From Cordilura impudica (taxonomy: Eukaryota; Arthropoda; Insecta; Diptera; Scathophagidae): DNA of 64,000 nucleotides. Where the stretch lies: positions 54,861,908 to 54,925,907 of the forward strand of contig OY821521.1 of assembly GCA_963682025.1 (NCBI GenBank), given 5' to 3'. Below the pieces are notes generated by a model. The model was given only the letters and a program-made list of their open reading frames with translations, did not search any database and was not told the DNA's origin. Positions 43,320 through 57,400 of this stretch are shown one piece after another. The stretch's first letter is position 1, and each line of letters opens with the position of its first letter. The position numbers and the translations under genes are program-made.

Positions 43320-43890
43320 TGCTGAGTACACACGATGGAACATCAACAGGAACTTCGTCATGTTCCACTTAATGTTCCATCGTGTGTCGCAATGTTTCCT
43401 GTCAAAATCCATGTTTCAATTTTGGTTCCTCAAATATCAAATTATTTCGATATTTTATGTTTCCAAACTCAATGTTGCATCGTCTGTATCGATGTTTATT
43501 GTGTTTGCTCTCTTATTTCATTGAGAGCAGTCGTGCTGTAATGTTGTTTTGTATATCGGAGTAAAGAAAATAAAAGAGAGATGAAAATTACGAAAATTTA
43601 ACATAATGAAAATTTTAAGAATTTTATAAATAATGAATAGTGATAATGAAAATATGAGGAATTTTATAAATTAATATAAAAATTTATAAATTAATATATT
43701 TTATAAATTTTTAAAAATTGTATAGCTAAACATAAAATTTATTTTCTTCAGCGTATATTTCTTTAGTAGTGGTATATTCAATAAACACACAGAACTGATG
43801 TCTCGTTTTTGGTTCCATCGTCTGTATTAAAAAATGGAAACATGTTTAATTCGTATGTTTCTCTTAATGTTCCATCGTGTGTACGCAGCA
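43320..43890. mobile_element. MITE, 571 bp, TAA target duplication
   Basis: The termini TGCTGAGTACACACGATGGA (43320) and the complement of TGCTGCGTACACACGATGGA (ending 43890) match at 19 of 20. The flanking TAA (43317-43319 and 43891-43893) is the TWA-type TSD of PIF/Harbinger. The ATGTTCCATCGTGTGT motif recurs internally (43370-43386, 43467-43480 variant, 43812). No transposase is present. It lies upstream of Xpac. Confidence 0.85.
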
Positions 43891-43893
43891 TAA

Positions 43894-45446
43894 GAAACAT
43901 ATACATATGATCAATGTTTCATTAAAGGGTAACATTTTATGTACACATACAAATTTGTTATCTAAGAACTTGTATAAAATACAACTTCAAAAACATTCTA
44001 GTTTAGTCGCTAAACCTTCATAAAATTAAAGAGAAAATATAAATTTATTTAATATATTTTTTTTTTTTGGAAAATGCAATATTACCGAAGTTTGCCTTTT
44101 ATAACTTAGCTTAATACCAACACAGACAAAACTATTAAAAATGTAATATTTTATATGTATTCTCCCTATGTAAAGTCAGTTTTACGATACATATGTAATT
44201 CCGTGTGTATGTCAAAATCGGCGATTTACATACGATTCATAATTTTTACGTTCAAACGTGCATATGTAATTGCGCCTGACATAACCTCTGCTTGTATGTT
44301 TTGTTTACAACAGCTGATTTTTAATTTGTAAATTTACAAAATTAATTGTTAATTTCTTTTCATATTTATTTTCATATTTATTTTTTCATTTACTTTCGCC
44401 ACAAGCAGTGTTGTATTTTCATATATTTTGTCAAGTCAAAATAGAACCTGTTCTAATTGAAAAATTTACATATGACTTTACACATGTATTAAACATAAAC
44501 AATGTTTGAAATGGTTTACATTATGTGTACTAATTGCATGTGCTAAAAACATAAGAAAACACAAGCATAACACATAGTGTGAACGCTGCTTAACTGGTTG
44601 AAATCTGGAAAACATAACTGCAAGAGGAAATGAATTTCTCCCAGCTTTCAAAAACATAGATTGTCAGAGCACCATCTGCATATTCATAACAGGTACAACA
44701 AACAAAAATTTCTTATTGAACAAAATACACTTTAAACTATACAATTGAATAAACTCTGTCTAGTAGAATAAACTCTGTCCAGTTTACAACGTCATCATAT
44801 GCTTACATCACATCCTTTTGTATGCACAAACAATGCGTGAGAGTCTATAAACTCTCAATTGGGTCCCCAGTTGTTGACCACCCCTGGCATATAAAAACAA
44901 AAAGAATTGAACATAAACATTCATGTGCATATGTAGATACGTGTTAGGGTAAGTGAGTACGTATATTGTGTTTGTGTATGCATACGAGACGTCAACTGTA
45001 GCCGAACGGCAAAGCTACACAAAATTACCAGCCTGTTCGTTTTCTAAATACACAATATTTTTCAGTTACTTCGCATCCACGTCGGCGTTTACGTCTCAAT
45101 TTGCCGAACGGTTTTCACTGTTGATGAAGTTGACTACTTGAAACACAAATATAATAAAAAATCATTTTTTGCAATTGGACTTCTTTGAAAAAAAAAACAA
45201 AAAAGAAAATTACAAACAAAACATACACAACACCAAGAAGAGTTTACTGTGCAGTAGCAGTGCATACATCTAATCTTAAAAAAAAATAAAAACAAGACTA
45301 AAAATTGTTCATTGACTTTATATAGAAATTGTTGTTGAATAAATTTTTAGGCGCTTAAGTTTGCGTCGAAAGTGAAAAAGCATCAATTTCTTATCAGAAA
45401 AAGAACCACTAACAAAAACAAAAAAAGAAAGAAAAACACCTACAAA
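43894..45446. other. Intergenic region and 5' UTR of the MADF-BESS gene
   Basis: No gene is recognised. Positions 44160-44590 hold loose inverted words (TATGTAAAGTCA, TGACTTTACACATG) that might be a decayed MITE. Positions 45170-45446, A-rich and running into the ATG, look like 5' leader. Confidence 0.45.
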
Positions 45447-48400
45447 ATGGATAGTAAAATGGATCCAGCTTTAGAACAACAATTTGATTTAAACCTAATA
45501 GAGGCGGTGAAAATGAATCCCGTCATTTATGATCGTTCACATTTCAATTATAAACATTTTGTAAGAAAAGCTCAAACCTGGAAACAAATAGCGGAATCTT
45601 TAGGAGTACCAGGTAAGTTTTCCTGAAACTACAAAATTTAGGGGGTGGAGATATTTTTAATGTGTATAGTAAAAATTTAACCACAACCAGTGTATACAAC
45701 GCGTTCATACATAGAAATGTAGGTTTTCTTTAGGTTAAGGTGTTCCTTTTGTGAACTTATAAAATCTAAGCCTTTTAATTATATGATTTTATTTACAACA
45801 CTGTACATTTGTGTGCATTTACATATGTATGTGTTTGTTAATTGTGTCTGTATACATGCATATGTAAATATATCCAATCGTTTTATTACGACAACGAAGA
45901 CCATATTATAATTTTATAAAATAAAAAGAGACGACACTTACAAAAAAAAAAACACACACACACGTTAAAATTCATTAGACAAAAAACAACCTCGAAATCG
46001 ATGAAATAACACGTAACCCCCCTCAATTCATTAATATTAAATGCAATTATGTATATGTTTTAACATTTGGATTGATGCATTGATTTTACACTACCAGCAG
46101 TTTAGTTTCCATTGTCCGCTTTCGTTAGTCCACATCACAGAAAATATAATAAAGTAGTAATAGTCCCTAAAACAATTTTTGTTAAAATCTGTATATAAAA
46201 TTCAGCAGAATACTCAAGTAAAATGCTGCCCCTATTAGAAAAAAAATATTCAACGGTTACAGCGGGAGCTGGTGATGGCAGAGACGTGCAACATCAAAAA
46301 AAAAATAAAAAAGAAATCAAAAACGAAAAAGCAGTCGCCATCTGCTCCGTCATACCCATTTTTAAAACCACGTTACTGTGCTGTCGTTTACCAACCTACT
46401 TTAAGTTTGCTACATTGTGTAGTTAACTCATCTCAATACTTCGTCGTGTGTACATGTTTTGTATTTATGTAGTTTTTTGTTTTATTTTTAATTTTCTATA
46501 CTTCGTTTCAAAACGTTTATTTTACGCAGCTGTACTTTTTTTCTTTTTGTTGGGTGACGTTGTCGTATTCGTATTCGTTTTCATGTTTTCTGTTCTGTTT
46601 GTTTCCTCAACACCATTTATACACACACGTGCAAATTTCTCTCTAAAACTCTGCCTCAGTTCGCTCTTTGCTTTGCTGTCAGCGGTGGAGTGTTTACAAA
46701 TGCACATGCATATTAAATTCTCTTATTGGCGCATGTTTTTTTTGTTAAGTAAAGCAGATGCGTTTGATTTACACAAAAACAGGGGTTCATTATTCAAAAT
46801 CACATGTTATTTGTTTTTGAAAATATTGGTTGCAATGCAACTATTGTTTTATCGTCGCAACAATTAAAATATAAAATTTCTTCGTCCGCAACAACTTCGG
46901 ATAATTTGAATAAAAACCTAATTAATTAAATATATATTGTTAAATTGTCCACATTTTATTTGTGTATATAGGATGCACATAAACATATAAAATTTCCATT
47001 AATTGTTTAACAATTTGAGTATTCACTGTATTCCTTATTTTTTTTTTTTATTTTAAAAATATGTTTTATATGTATGTTATCCTATTAAAACGAGAGGTTA
47101 TGTATTCATAGTAACAAATACGAAATGCAATCGAAGTTTTATTGCAGAATTGCATGGAAAATTTCATGAAACTTTCATAGTGTAAACAAAAAAGTGAAGT
47201 AGAAGCAGTAGAATAAGAAAAAACTAAATTTGGTTCACAACCTGAACTTCTGTCAGTTAACAGTCTTTTTCGAAGATAGTTTTGATAAAACTCGAAACAA
47301 CAAAAATGTTTTGCCCAGAGAGTTTAAAATAAGCTTGTTCTTTATTTTCAGAATCACTTTCTGAATCGATTTAACGATGTCCGTCCGTCCGTCTGTGTGT
47401 CCTTGTAATCAAACTACAGGTCGCAAATATCAATATATTTTGATGAAATTTGGTATATAAGCTTTTATCGGTCATATGATGAACGCTATTGTGAAATTCG
47501 GTCCATGTTCAGATCTAGTCCCCATACAAATGACCCCTATAAAATCGAAATAAATTGCCATAAGATCCAAAGGAACAAGTTGAGTTTACGGGCGTCGCCC
47601 CGATTTTGTTGTTTTTTTTTTAGGGGATAGGGGCTTTTGAGGTGATTTCGGAGAAATATTTTTTTTTCGGAAGGGCCTATTTCTAGAGTTACGGACCAAC
47701 AAAGTTTCGATTTTGTTTGTATATAACTTTCTTTGTTATTCTCGGATTTCGGCAATATATATATCATTGGAAAGCTTACTTTAGTGCCTCTTATTTGGGT
47801 TTTAAAAATTCAACATCCATTAACCCATTATGAACCTATTCCATTTTTGTATTTTTGGGAAAGTTTTTTTTTTCGGAAACGTGGTATTATGTATCTCATA
47901 AAATGATGTATATAATGTTGGTATTTACAGCAACTGAATGAAAGCTGTGCCCACTAGCTTCATTTTGATATATGTTTTGCCCTCTTAAACCATCCATATA
48001 ATTTAGAAATAATAATTTAGAAATAAAAATTTGTAACGATTTATTTTGGAGAAAATCTGGCAAACCGCGTAATTTACTGTTACCCGGTGGTATATAATTT
48101 GAATGAAAAAGTATAATGAATTAAAAGTTAGTTATGAAAATCGCGTGATTTTTAAAACAAAATTTTCATAATAGGACGGAGAAGAAATGAGGGGGTGCTT
48201 TAATACCATGTGAGATAACGCCATGATGGCTTTATCTTGTCTTATGTCTTCCCGGAGACACTAAAGTTAAGTATTGAAATCTGGCTTCGCATACTAAAGT
48301 TTTTCTGCGTGGCGGCCTGCGGCCGCGCTTAAGGGTTTTCTCCTCCAGTAGGACACGGCAGGTGGCTTCGCTGAATAAAGTTTTCCTGCGTACGTCACAA

Positions 48401-51400
48401 GCGAATTTTCCAACAAAATTTTCATAATAGTCTCATTAAAATCAATAATATCTCCGGTCCTGGAAAGGTTAAGAGGACAAAATATATATCAAAATGTAGC
48501 TAGTGGACCCAGCTTTCATGCAGTTGCTGTAAATACCAAAATTTTATAGATAATTTTATGAGATAATGCCACGTTTCCGAAAAAAAACTTTCCAAAAATA
48601 CAAAAAATAGAAAAGGTTCATAATGGATTAATGGATTTGGAATTTTTAAATGCCGAGTAAAAGGCACTAAAGTAAGCTTTCCAAATCCGATAATATCAAA
48701 GAAAGTTAAATACAAATGAAATCGAAACTTTGTCGGTCCGTAACTCCGAAAATAGGCCCGTCCGAAAAAAAAATATTTCTTTGAAATCACCAGCAAAGCC
48801 CCTAACCCCTGCAAAAAAATCAAAAAAATCTGGGCGACGCCCGTAAACTCAACTTAAGCCGATCCAAATTATCATATAGATCTCAGTCAAATTGGGTTTT
48901 ATGTGTTTATTATATCCATTAGTCAGAAGTACAAAAATATTGCCTATAGGATAATTCTTAGTCATAGGCCCCATATAGAGCAGCTTCCCGATTTTCACTT
49001 AAATCTGTCAAAAAACAACAATATTGCACAGACTTTTCTCAAATTTGGTTTATATATATTTTTTTTAAATATAAGTGACTTTACCAAATATGGTCAGGAT
49101 CGGTCCATTTTTTGACCTAGTCCCCATATAAATATAGCACCCGATATGAACTTTTTCATATCTGCAGCCAAAAAATTTAATAACAATGCCACTCAAATTT
49201 GGATTATGCTTACTTTCTATATCCAATTAGTTGGACCGAAGAGATAAGGTCTCTAAACCATGGTATATGTTATCGTATAGTCGGTCTAGATCGACTATAA
49301 TTTTCTTACTTGTTTTTAAACATTACACTGTGAAACATTTTCGGTGTCATTGTCTACTGGCCTAGTACTTTCACCCTGACTTGGAAATCTAACCCCCCCA
49401 GAATGGCTGTTGTACTGTGTTATGATTATAACACAAATTTAAATTGTAAAAAATTTATAGCGATTTCTTTTTTTTTTTTCGAAAAATCAATGTAGGCATT
49501 TCAATTGTGAAATATTACAGTTTGAAGCCATGGTAGAGTTGCTCAAAAAAAAAAAAAAACATTCATCACGCATATAAAAACAATTGTCCTGAGATTTGAA
49601 GACATATTTTATTATGAGAGTATATTTAGTTGGAAGTAAATTGGTCTGGCGTCAGAAAGATACAGAGTTGGATGAAAAAATCGTATGCCAATTGTTACGG
49701 CTATTGGCAGGTTCTGGTCTTATACGGGAGGTCAATGATTACCAAAGGAAGAACATATCGTATGTCAACTGTTAGCTAGGAAAACTACATTGAGACTTTA
49801 TTATTGTATCTTATATACCACCGGAAAGTTGTTTTCAGATTTATAGATATCATTTGGATAACATTCAAATTTTAAATGATAATTTAGATTTAAACCAATT
49901 TGTACTTGGTGATTTTAACTTGAATAATATCAATAGGATTTTTGATGAAAATGTATTGATACCTTCAAATATTAAGGATGACTTTGATGAATTTGTTACA
50001 GGATTTTTCTATCAAATGATTTTAAACAATTTAATTGTTATAAAAATGATATAGGAAGATTTTTAAATTTAATTTTTGCCTCTGATTACATAAAAGCATC
50101 TTGCAATTTATCTTCAAATCCGGTTTCTGAAAATACTGTCCACCATAAAGCCCTTGACTTCAATTTCACATTTTTTTCATATGATAGCGATCATGTCGAT
50201 CATTTTTGCAAATTTAATTTCAATAAAGCAGATTTTATTGGTTTAAATGATTATTTTAAATTAATGGATTGGTCAATTCTTTATAATTTTGAAGATCCAG
50301 ATTTAATTAGCTCTTTTATTATCACTCGTTTTGACAATGCGATTGAAACAAATATTCCACAGTTCGAAACAAAATTTAATCATATACATATGTATGTACC
50401 TCCGTGGTATAACTTAAGGCTATGTCACATGAAAAGTGTTAAAAATAAAACCTACAAAAAATATATTACATCGAGAAGTGATGAAGATCGTGCTTATTTT
50501 ACATTAGTTTGAAACGAATATAATTTCTTTCCAAATTTTTCTATCGGAAATAAAATTAAAATAAATTCTTCAGCTTTTTGGCATTTTATAAATAGCAAAA
50601 AAAAAAAAAAAGAAAATAATGGCATTACCCAACATATGTTCTTCGGTAATTTGGCATTTGATGGTAATGCAGAATCCTGTGATTATTTTCAAACAGCATT
50701 TTTTAAACCTAGATCTAATATTTGTGATTTTCAACCATTATACCAGATTACAGATCGTATGCCAAATTTCGATGAAGATGTTTTAACTGCCATAAATTCC
50801 TTAAAAATCGTACTAAATGCTCTATTAGCTTATATCCATCAAAATTTTCTAAAAAATGTTCAAAAAATATTGCTGAAGCCATCTCAATTCTTTTTAATAC
50901 TTGTATTAAACAAGGTAAATTTTTGGATGGTTGGAAATACTGTTCAATTACCCCTATATTTAAATCAGGTTATCGTAGCCAAGTTACAAACTATAGACCA
51001 ATTGTAAAGCAATGTACATTACCCAAAATTTTTGACTCAATTATTAAAGAAAAACTTTTCACCTTGTCAACTTGGTTTTATGCCTGGCAGAATTTTAGTT
51101 TGGTCACCCATAACATATTAAATGCCATGGAACTCAGATCTCAATTAGATATTGTTTATACTGATTTTGCGAAAGCATTTGATGCAGTAAGTCATAATAT
51201 TTTATTAAAGAAAATTTCTGCATTTGGATTTCCTCATAATAATAATACAATTCTCAGTGCCGTTCCTGAGTTGTTGACCGCTCAGGTGCAAAACTATATT
51301 GCCGCCCCCATTAATTAAATTTGTTAATTGGAATTCGCTGATATGCGAATCACACGATGGAGTAATAATTTTCATGTAAAATTTAACCCTTATAGAACTG

Positions 51401-54400
51401 AATATAGAATATGAAAACGTAATCAAACTAAGTGACGAAAAATTTTGTAGTTATTTACCACACCATGCCATATTAAGAAGAGAATTTTTGTTTATTTTGT
51501 TTTTTTTTTTAATAAAGCGAAAATTTATAATTCAACAAAAATAGTTTAATATTTCATTTCAATAAACATAAAATGAATTATTAGTTCCAAAAAAACAAAG
51601 TAAGTGTAACTAACAAACAAAAACAGATTTCACAATTTTACCCTTCTTGCTTTTGTTGAAGCAAAATCATCAATTACTTGAGATAAGTTTAAATTCTCAC
51701 AGATTTCTTTTTCTATCGATAACAAGGCAAGATTGGTTAGCCTTTCTTGCGACATCAACGACCTTAGGTAATTTTTTATCAATTTTAATTTTGAAAAACT
51801 TCTTTCTCCAGATGCTACAGTTACAGGAAGTGTTAAAAAAATTCTTAACGCTATACAAAAATTTGGATATGATGATATTAAGTCATTTTGTATGATGTAA
51901 TTCAAAGTCATTACAGTCTTTGCCACAGTAAGAAATATATCCCTAAAACTTTATATTTCGTTAAATAGTTCATATCTATTGTGGTCTTTTTCTATGGCAT
52001 CCTTAATATATATTTGTAGAAAAACTTCCAATTCCAAGCAACATTTTTTTAAAGTATCTAAATCTATTGAACGGAAGGAATACAAAAAACCATAGGTATT
52101 ATTACATTGATTTAACAACGTAAATTATTCTTCTACAGAATTATTCGCTCTATCTATAATGCTAAAATAAAAATTAATTTTAAAGTTTTGTTTAGATCTT
52201 GTACAAATTCGTCACGTGATTCATATAAAAATTAACGAGGTCTTTTTCTTATGCGGGTCTGTGGAAATTCGTTTTCTACATCAATAACACGTGCAAGGTT
52301 TGTAGCTTGACTTATATATTCATTAAAACTGGCATCGTTTCTTTTCGCATTTAAAAATCTTTTTAAATTACCCAACGCTTTACCACATTCATTAGTATCA
52401 ATGTTAGAATTTTGTAGCATTTTGTTAACTACATCAATTTTTGAAAGTATATCTTACCAGATAATTAATGAACATAAAAATTTAAATGACTTAAATTTCT
52501 CAGATAACGAATTTGCCATATTCCTTGTGCTTATATCTGTGCTTTGGTCATCTCTTAAATTGATTAAACTGTCAGAAATTTCTTTAATATTTTGTTGCAA
52601 GGGTCTTATAGCGTCAATACGACTTGATCATCTAGTACCACTTAAAGGTTTTAAAGTTAAATTTTTAATTTTGATTTTTAATATATTCCATCTATATGGA
52701 GAGGCAGAAAAAAAATTAAATAATTCCTGAACAATATCGAAAAATCCAACGGTTTTATTATTAATATTAACAGCATCATTAAGTATTAAATTTAGATTGT
52801 GTGCTGCACATGGTACAAATGTTGCTTTGGGAAGTTTAAAATTCTTTTTTGAAGTCCCATTACCACGAATATTTTGTACATCTAAGCTAAATTTAGGCAA
52901 CACTTCGTCAGTAATGAAGTTAAACAAACCTTCACCAGTTGTATCAACTATTGGAGAAAAACCAAGAAAATATTCTTCGATTGTTGCTTTGTTTTGTGTC
53001 AAATTCACACACCGAACAACAAACGTGATTTGGTTAACGTGGCCTAAATCTGTGGTACAATCAAGTATAATAGAAAAGTATTTTGAATTTTTTATAATCG
53101 TTGTTATTTTCGTTGTTACAACTGCTGCTAATAATTCAATGATTTCGTTTTGAAAATGGATTCCTAAATGATGAGGCATATGACTTTTTTTTTGTTTTGA
53201 AGTTCGTACATTTCTTACATGCTCTGTTATTATCGGATCAAATTTAGCTAACATTTCAAGAGCTTTCATGAAGTTTCCATTGTTTGGATGGTATAGTTAG
53301 TTCTGACGATGTGCCGCGGAATGCTAAACACTGACCAGATAAAAATTTAATAATAGCTACCGTTCTTTCAATAATACGACGCCATCGTTTTGTCTCCATT
53401 TCATAGTATGTTTGAAGCTCTTTATCTATTGTACAGTTATTTTACATTCGCATTTTTAATTCACACCACTTTTTTGAATATTCTATATGTTTTGCACTAT
53501 TTTCATGTTGAACAAAATACGTTGTTGCATGTCGCCAATCCGAATATCTACCACTGGTCAGCTTAATAATATTTTTGGTGAATAATTTGCAGCAAAAAAA
53601 ATACACTATTCAATTTTGAAGAGTAAACTATCGAGTTTCTGGAAACTGTTTAACCATTTTCTAAGTTTCTAAAAAAATATTTTGTAGAAAATCTTCTGTT
53701 TGTCTCATCTGGTGGGAAATGAACATTATCACGAAGCTACACTGGTCCTTTCTTCGCTAAACTTTCTAAAAGTTGTGTGCTTACTGATTCTGGCCATGTT
53801 CCTGGATCTGCCAGCACTAAAGACGAGCTTACTAATTCAGTTTCAGAAGAAAACTCTTCTTCTGACTCTGATGTTGATGAGTCATCTCGAGGACTTTATG
53901 GCTTCTCTGTAGGTCTTGAAGACTAATCTAGCACATCCAGAAATGTACCAGGCTCTTCAGTATACATCTTCCTGATGTACTTGCCACAGGTGGTTTTATT
54001 GAGGGTTGCAAAAATTGCGTTAACGATCCACTAAGTTTCTCTATTTCTTTTAGTTTTTGCTCTTCCTTTTTTCGATAGTAAGCACCAGATTGCCTTTTTG
54101 TTTTTCTTTCGGACATCTAAGAAGGTGTGTTATTTTCTTATTCATAATAAGATTTATAAATAGTAAAGCTTACCTTTATTAATTATTCTTTATTTCTAGC
54201 ATAAACTTATAATAATATTTAGTTAGCAACAATTAACAAAAATGTATTAGGTTCCCAACTATGACCACTTGCAATTAATTCTAATTCACTATAAATATAA
54301 TATGTTAATATAATAATAACATATTATCAGTTATAGAAAAATGAAAAAGTCATGGCATACTTACAAATTTGTAATGGGAAAATTTTTAATAGCAAAATTT

Positions 54401-57400
54401 TGTCATGGATTTTAAAAGAAAAAACATATGTTAATTGGAAAAAAACAAATTTAAAGTATTTATGTGTTTTCTATATGAGCAGCAAAATCAAAATATGTAC
54501 TCACAATTTTACATACTTTATTGCGTTAATTAGTTATTACTTTGAACAAATCAAAATAAGTTAAAAATTCCCATGAAAATCAATTAGAAATTTCTAAAGA
54601 AATATCGTACATACACACATTATTTCAAATTTTTATATGAATACTAAAGTCCGAAGAAGAACAGAATTCAGTAATTTTTAATACATTAAAATCACAAAAT
54701 TTTTATGTACTTGGATCTTCACAGTGTTTCTGGTAAAACAAAATATCGTTTTGTTTGCTTCTACTTAATTCGACAAAGTTTTTTTTTTTCAGTTTAGTAA
54801 TCAAAATTAAAATAAAATTTTTTTTAAATTTTAATTTTCTTAAATAATAGTTGGAAGGCGGCCGCCCTTTGACTTCGCCGCCCACGTGCAAGGGCACCTT
54901 TTGCACCGCCGCCAGGAACGGGCCTGACAATTCTTATTAAATTTGATGTAAATTTAAATTTTTCTAGTCATATTGATTTTATTGTCTATAAAGTTTACAG
55001 CATGCTTGGCTTTATAAATATAAATTCAAAGGATTTTCGAGATTATTACATATTTAAATCCTTATTTGCGACATTGGTTCGTAGTTAACTCGAATATTGT
55101 TCAATTATTTGGATACCTTATTACATGAAATATTCAAACCGTATTGAAGGTGTTACCAGAAGTATTTTAAAATATTCTTGGTATTATGAGTTACCTACAT
55201 ATGTAGTAAGAAGGAAACTTTTAGGATTGCAATCTTTAAGTGATCGTCGATCATATTCCTCTGTAATGTTTACAATGTTTTATTTGGGGACATAAATAGT
55301 TCGGAAATTTGTAATCTATTTAATTTATACCGTCCGACAAGGGATTTAAGAAATAATCGAAGGTTTGAAGATGCTCTTCATAGATCAAACCATGCCTTAA
55401 ATGATCCAATTAGAAGGGGCAAAAAATTGTGTAATAGTCTTTCTTCTGACACCGGATATTACTACCTTTGAAAAATTCGCAAACTACTTAAGAATATCTA
55501 ATATAAGCAGCAAAGTTGATCACAAAACGGCCTTGATTTCAGAGATAGCCCACATTTAAGCAGATAACATACAAAAACTTGTGGATTTAATTTAATGTCA
55601 TTATGTTTGAATGAAGTGCTCCAACTTAATTGAAGACCAAAAAAGTGCTAAACACAAAATATTTTATTTTATTTGTTCTTTATACGAGCGAATACTCTTT
55701 ACAGTAGAATTGCGTATCTTTTATTTCCTTGTTTTTTTTTATTTATTTTATTTTTTTTATTTTTTTATTAATAATGAAGTTCCTTTATTTCTTTTAATTT
55801 TCCAGATTTTTATATATTTATTATTATTATTTTTTTTTAAATCATGTCGTAAACACAATATAAACAATAAATTTTAAGAAGAAAAAATATAAAAATAACT
55901 TTGGACCTCAAAGAGTTAATTCTGATTAAAAATAGATATTTTAAATACGTGATTGGATGTAGAGATAGGGGACGTTTTTTAGGAACTCGTACAAAATGAT
56001 TATCTGTGTTAAGTATAGTAAATTTGTGCTGAACTACTTGACCTAGATTCACCACTTATTATACAAATCAATTTAAAAATTGTAACCAAACTACAGGTCG
56101 CAATTGTACATATGTACATATTTTTTTGTAATTTGCTACATAAGCTTTTACGGCTCAGGGGAAATTGGAATAAATTCGTGCTAAACGACTCAAATGCCCT
56201 TATTTATACATCTTGGCTGCAATTATAGTCACAAATCGATAAATTAAATTAGAGATGATTAGCTCTTTTATAAATTTAAGTTTGATTCAACAGCAGGGAT
56301 CGTAAACAGTTATACCTTTTATATAAAAAAAAACTTATTTGTGTCCGAAAAAAAATAGTAAAAGAAAAGCATTTTCTGAAAGACTAGTTCACTCGGACCA
56401 AAATTGAATACCTAAATCAGTTCTCCGACATTTTTTGTTGTTAAGAAACGTGTGATCTGGAAATATATAAATTATATTATTTATAATACAAAAGCGACAT
56501 TAAAAGCCATAGTTGCTATTGCTCTAAACCTTATATTACCATATAATTTAAATCGTAAGTTAATAAAATAATACAAAAACATTTAAGTTTCTAGAAATCA
56601 CAAGCTTTCTTTTAATATATATTTTATGCTGAAGTCATTGTGTTATTTCCGAATTGCTTCTCAATGTTCTGGTTCCATTCAAACCCTCCACTCGAGGTTA
56701 TAGTGTATAAGATATTTTCTGTTTATATTTACAAGGGGTGAAATTAGGTCAAATTTTTCCAAAAACTAATTTATAGTTCATAAATTTTTTGTTCGAGGAT
56801 TTTAAAGTTTATTATACCCTATAACACTATGTGGCCAGGGTATAATGACTTTGTGCTGATGTTTGTAACCACCAAAAATATTTGACCTATTTTACCGATC
56901 GACTCAGGTACATTCTGAGTCCGTCTGTCACAAATATGATTATATTTTGATGAAATTTTTGGTATATATGCTTCTAATGGCCATAAGATGAAAGCTATTA
57001 GTGAATATCGGTGCATGTTCAGACCTAGTCCCCATACAAATGATCCCTATAAGATCGATTTAAATTGTCATAATATCCAAATTATCATATAGATCTCGGT
57101 CAAATTGGGTTTGTATATTTATATTACGTCCAGTAATCAGTCATAGCCCTCATGTAAAGCTGAATCCCGATCTTCACTTAAGGGCGTGGTAAGGTTTTAA
57201 GACTTTTTTTTTAATTTTTTTACAACATGTGGAGATTGTTGTGTCAACATTTCAAGTAAATCGGAAAAAAAAGAACTAAGATACAGATCAAGCGACCTGC
57301 CCTTATACGGTATATGTATCGTATACGTTAAACACTTTAAATCCATTTTCTGGCAAACAACATTTAGAAGTCCGTGAACATAACTCAAAATCTACTTTGA

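Larger units (their letters stand above)
49620..55560 (+). pseudogene. LINE D endonuclease/reverse transcriptase, heavily broken
   Basis: Plus-strand fragments in order: FIIVSYIPPESCFQIYRYHL and QFVLGDFNLNNINR (endonuclease YxPP and GDFN motifs, 49800-49960); FETKFNHIHMYVPPWYNLRL (50264-50512); WKYCSITPIFKSGYRSQVTN then YRPI (RT start, 50923-51003); YTDFAKAFDAVSHNILLKKI (motif A, 51159-51215). After the hAT come FDVNLNFSSHIDFIVYKVYS, RIEGVTRSILKYSWYYELPT and RRKLLGLQSLSDRRSYSSVM (54944-55262). The QG block and YADD box are absent. Many frameshifts and stops make this an old relic. It has no function for the MADF-BESS gene, in whose intron it lies. Confidence 0.8.
49611..55600 (+). mobile_element. 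LINE D relic, split by a hAT element
   Basis: A plus-strand, decayed LINE: an endonuclease remnant at about 49611-50060, reverse transcriptase pieces to 51254, and a C-terminal part at 54935-55560. The 8-bp duplication ACAATTCT at the two edges of the hAT proves that the halves were once continuous, although the catalytic centre of the reverse transcriptase is missing between them, so a deletion predates the hAT insertion. Confidence 0.8.

Noticed and set aside
44160..44590. Possible inverted-repeat element around TATGTAAAGTCA and TGACTTTACACATG
   Set aside because: Only short words pair and no termini or target duplication can be fixed, so it is not listed as an element.
46448..46867. 139-residue hydrophobic plus-strand ORF in MADF-BESS intron 1
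   Set aside because: T-rich DNA gives Phe/Leu/Val-rich frames by chance; no start context, family motif or splice partners.
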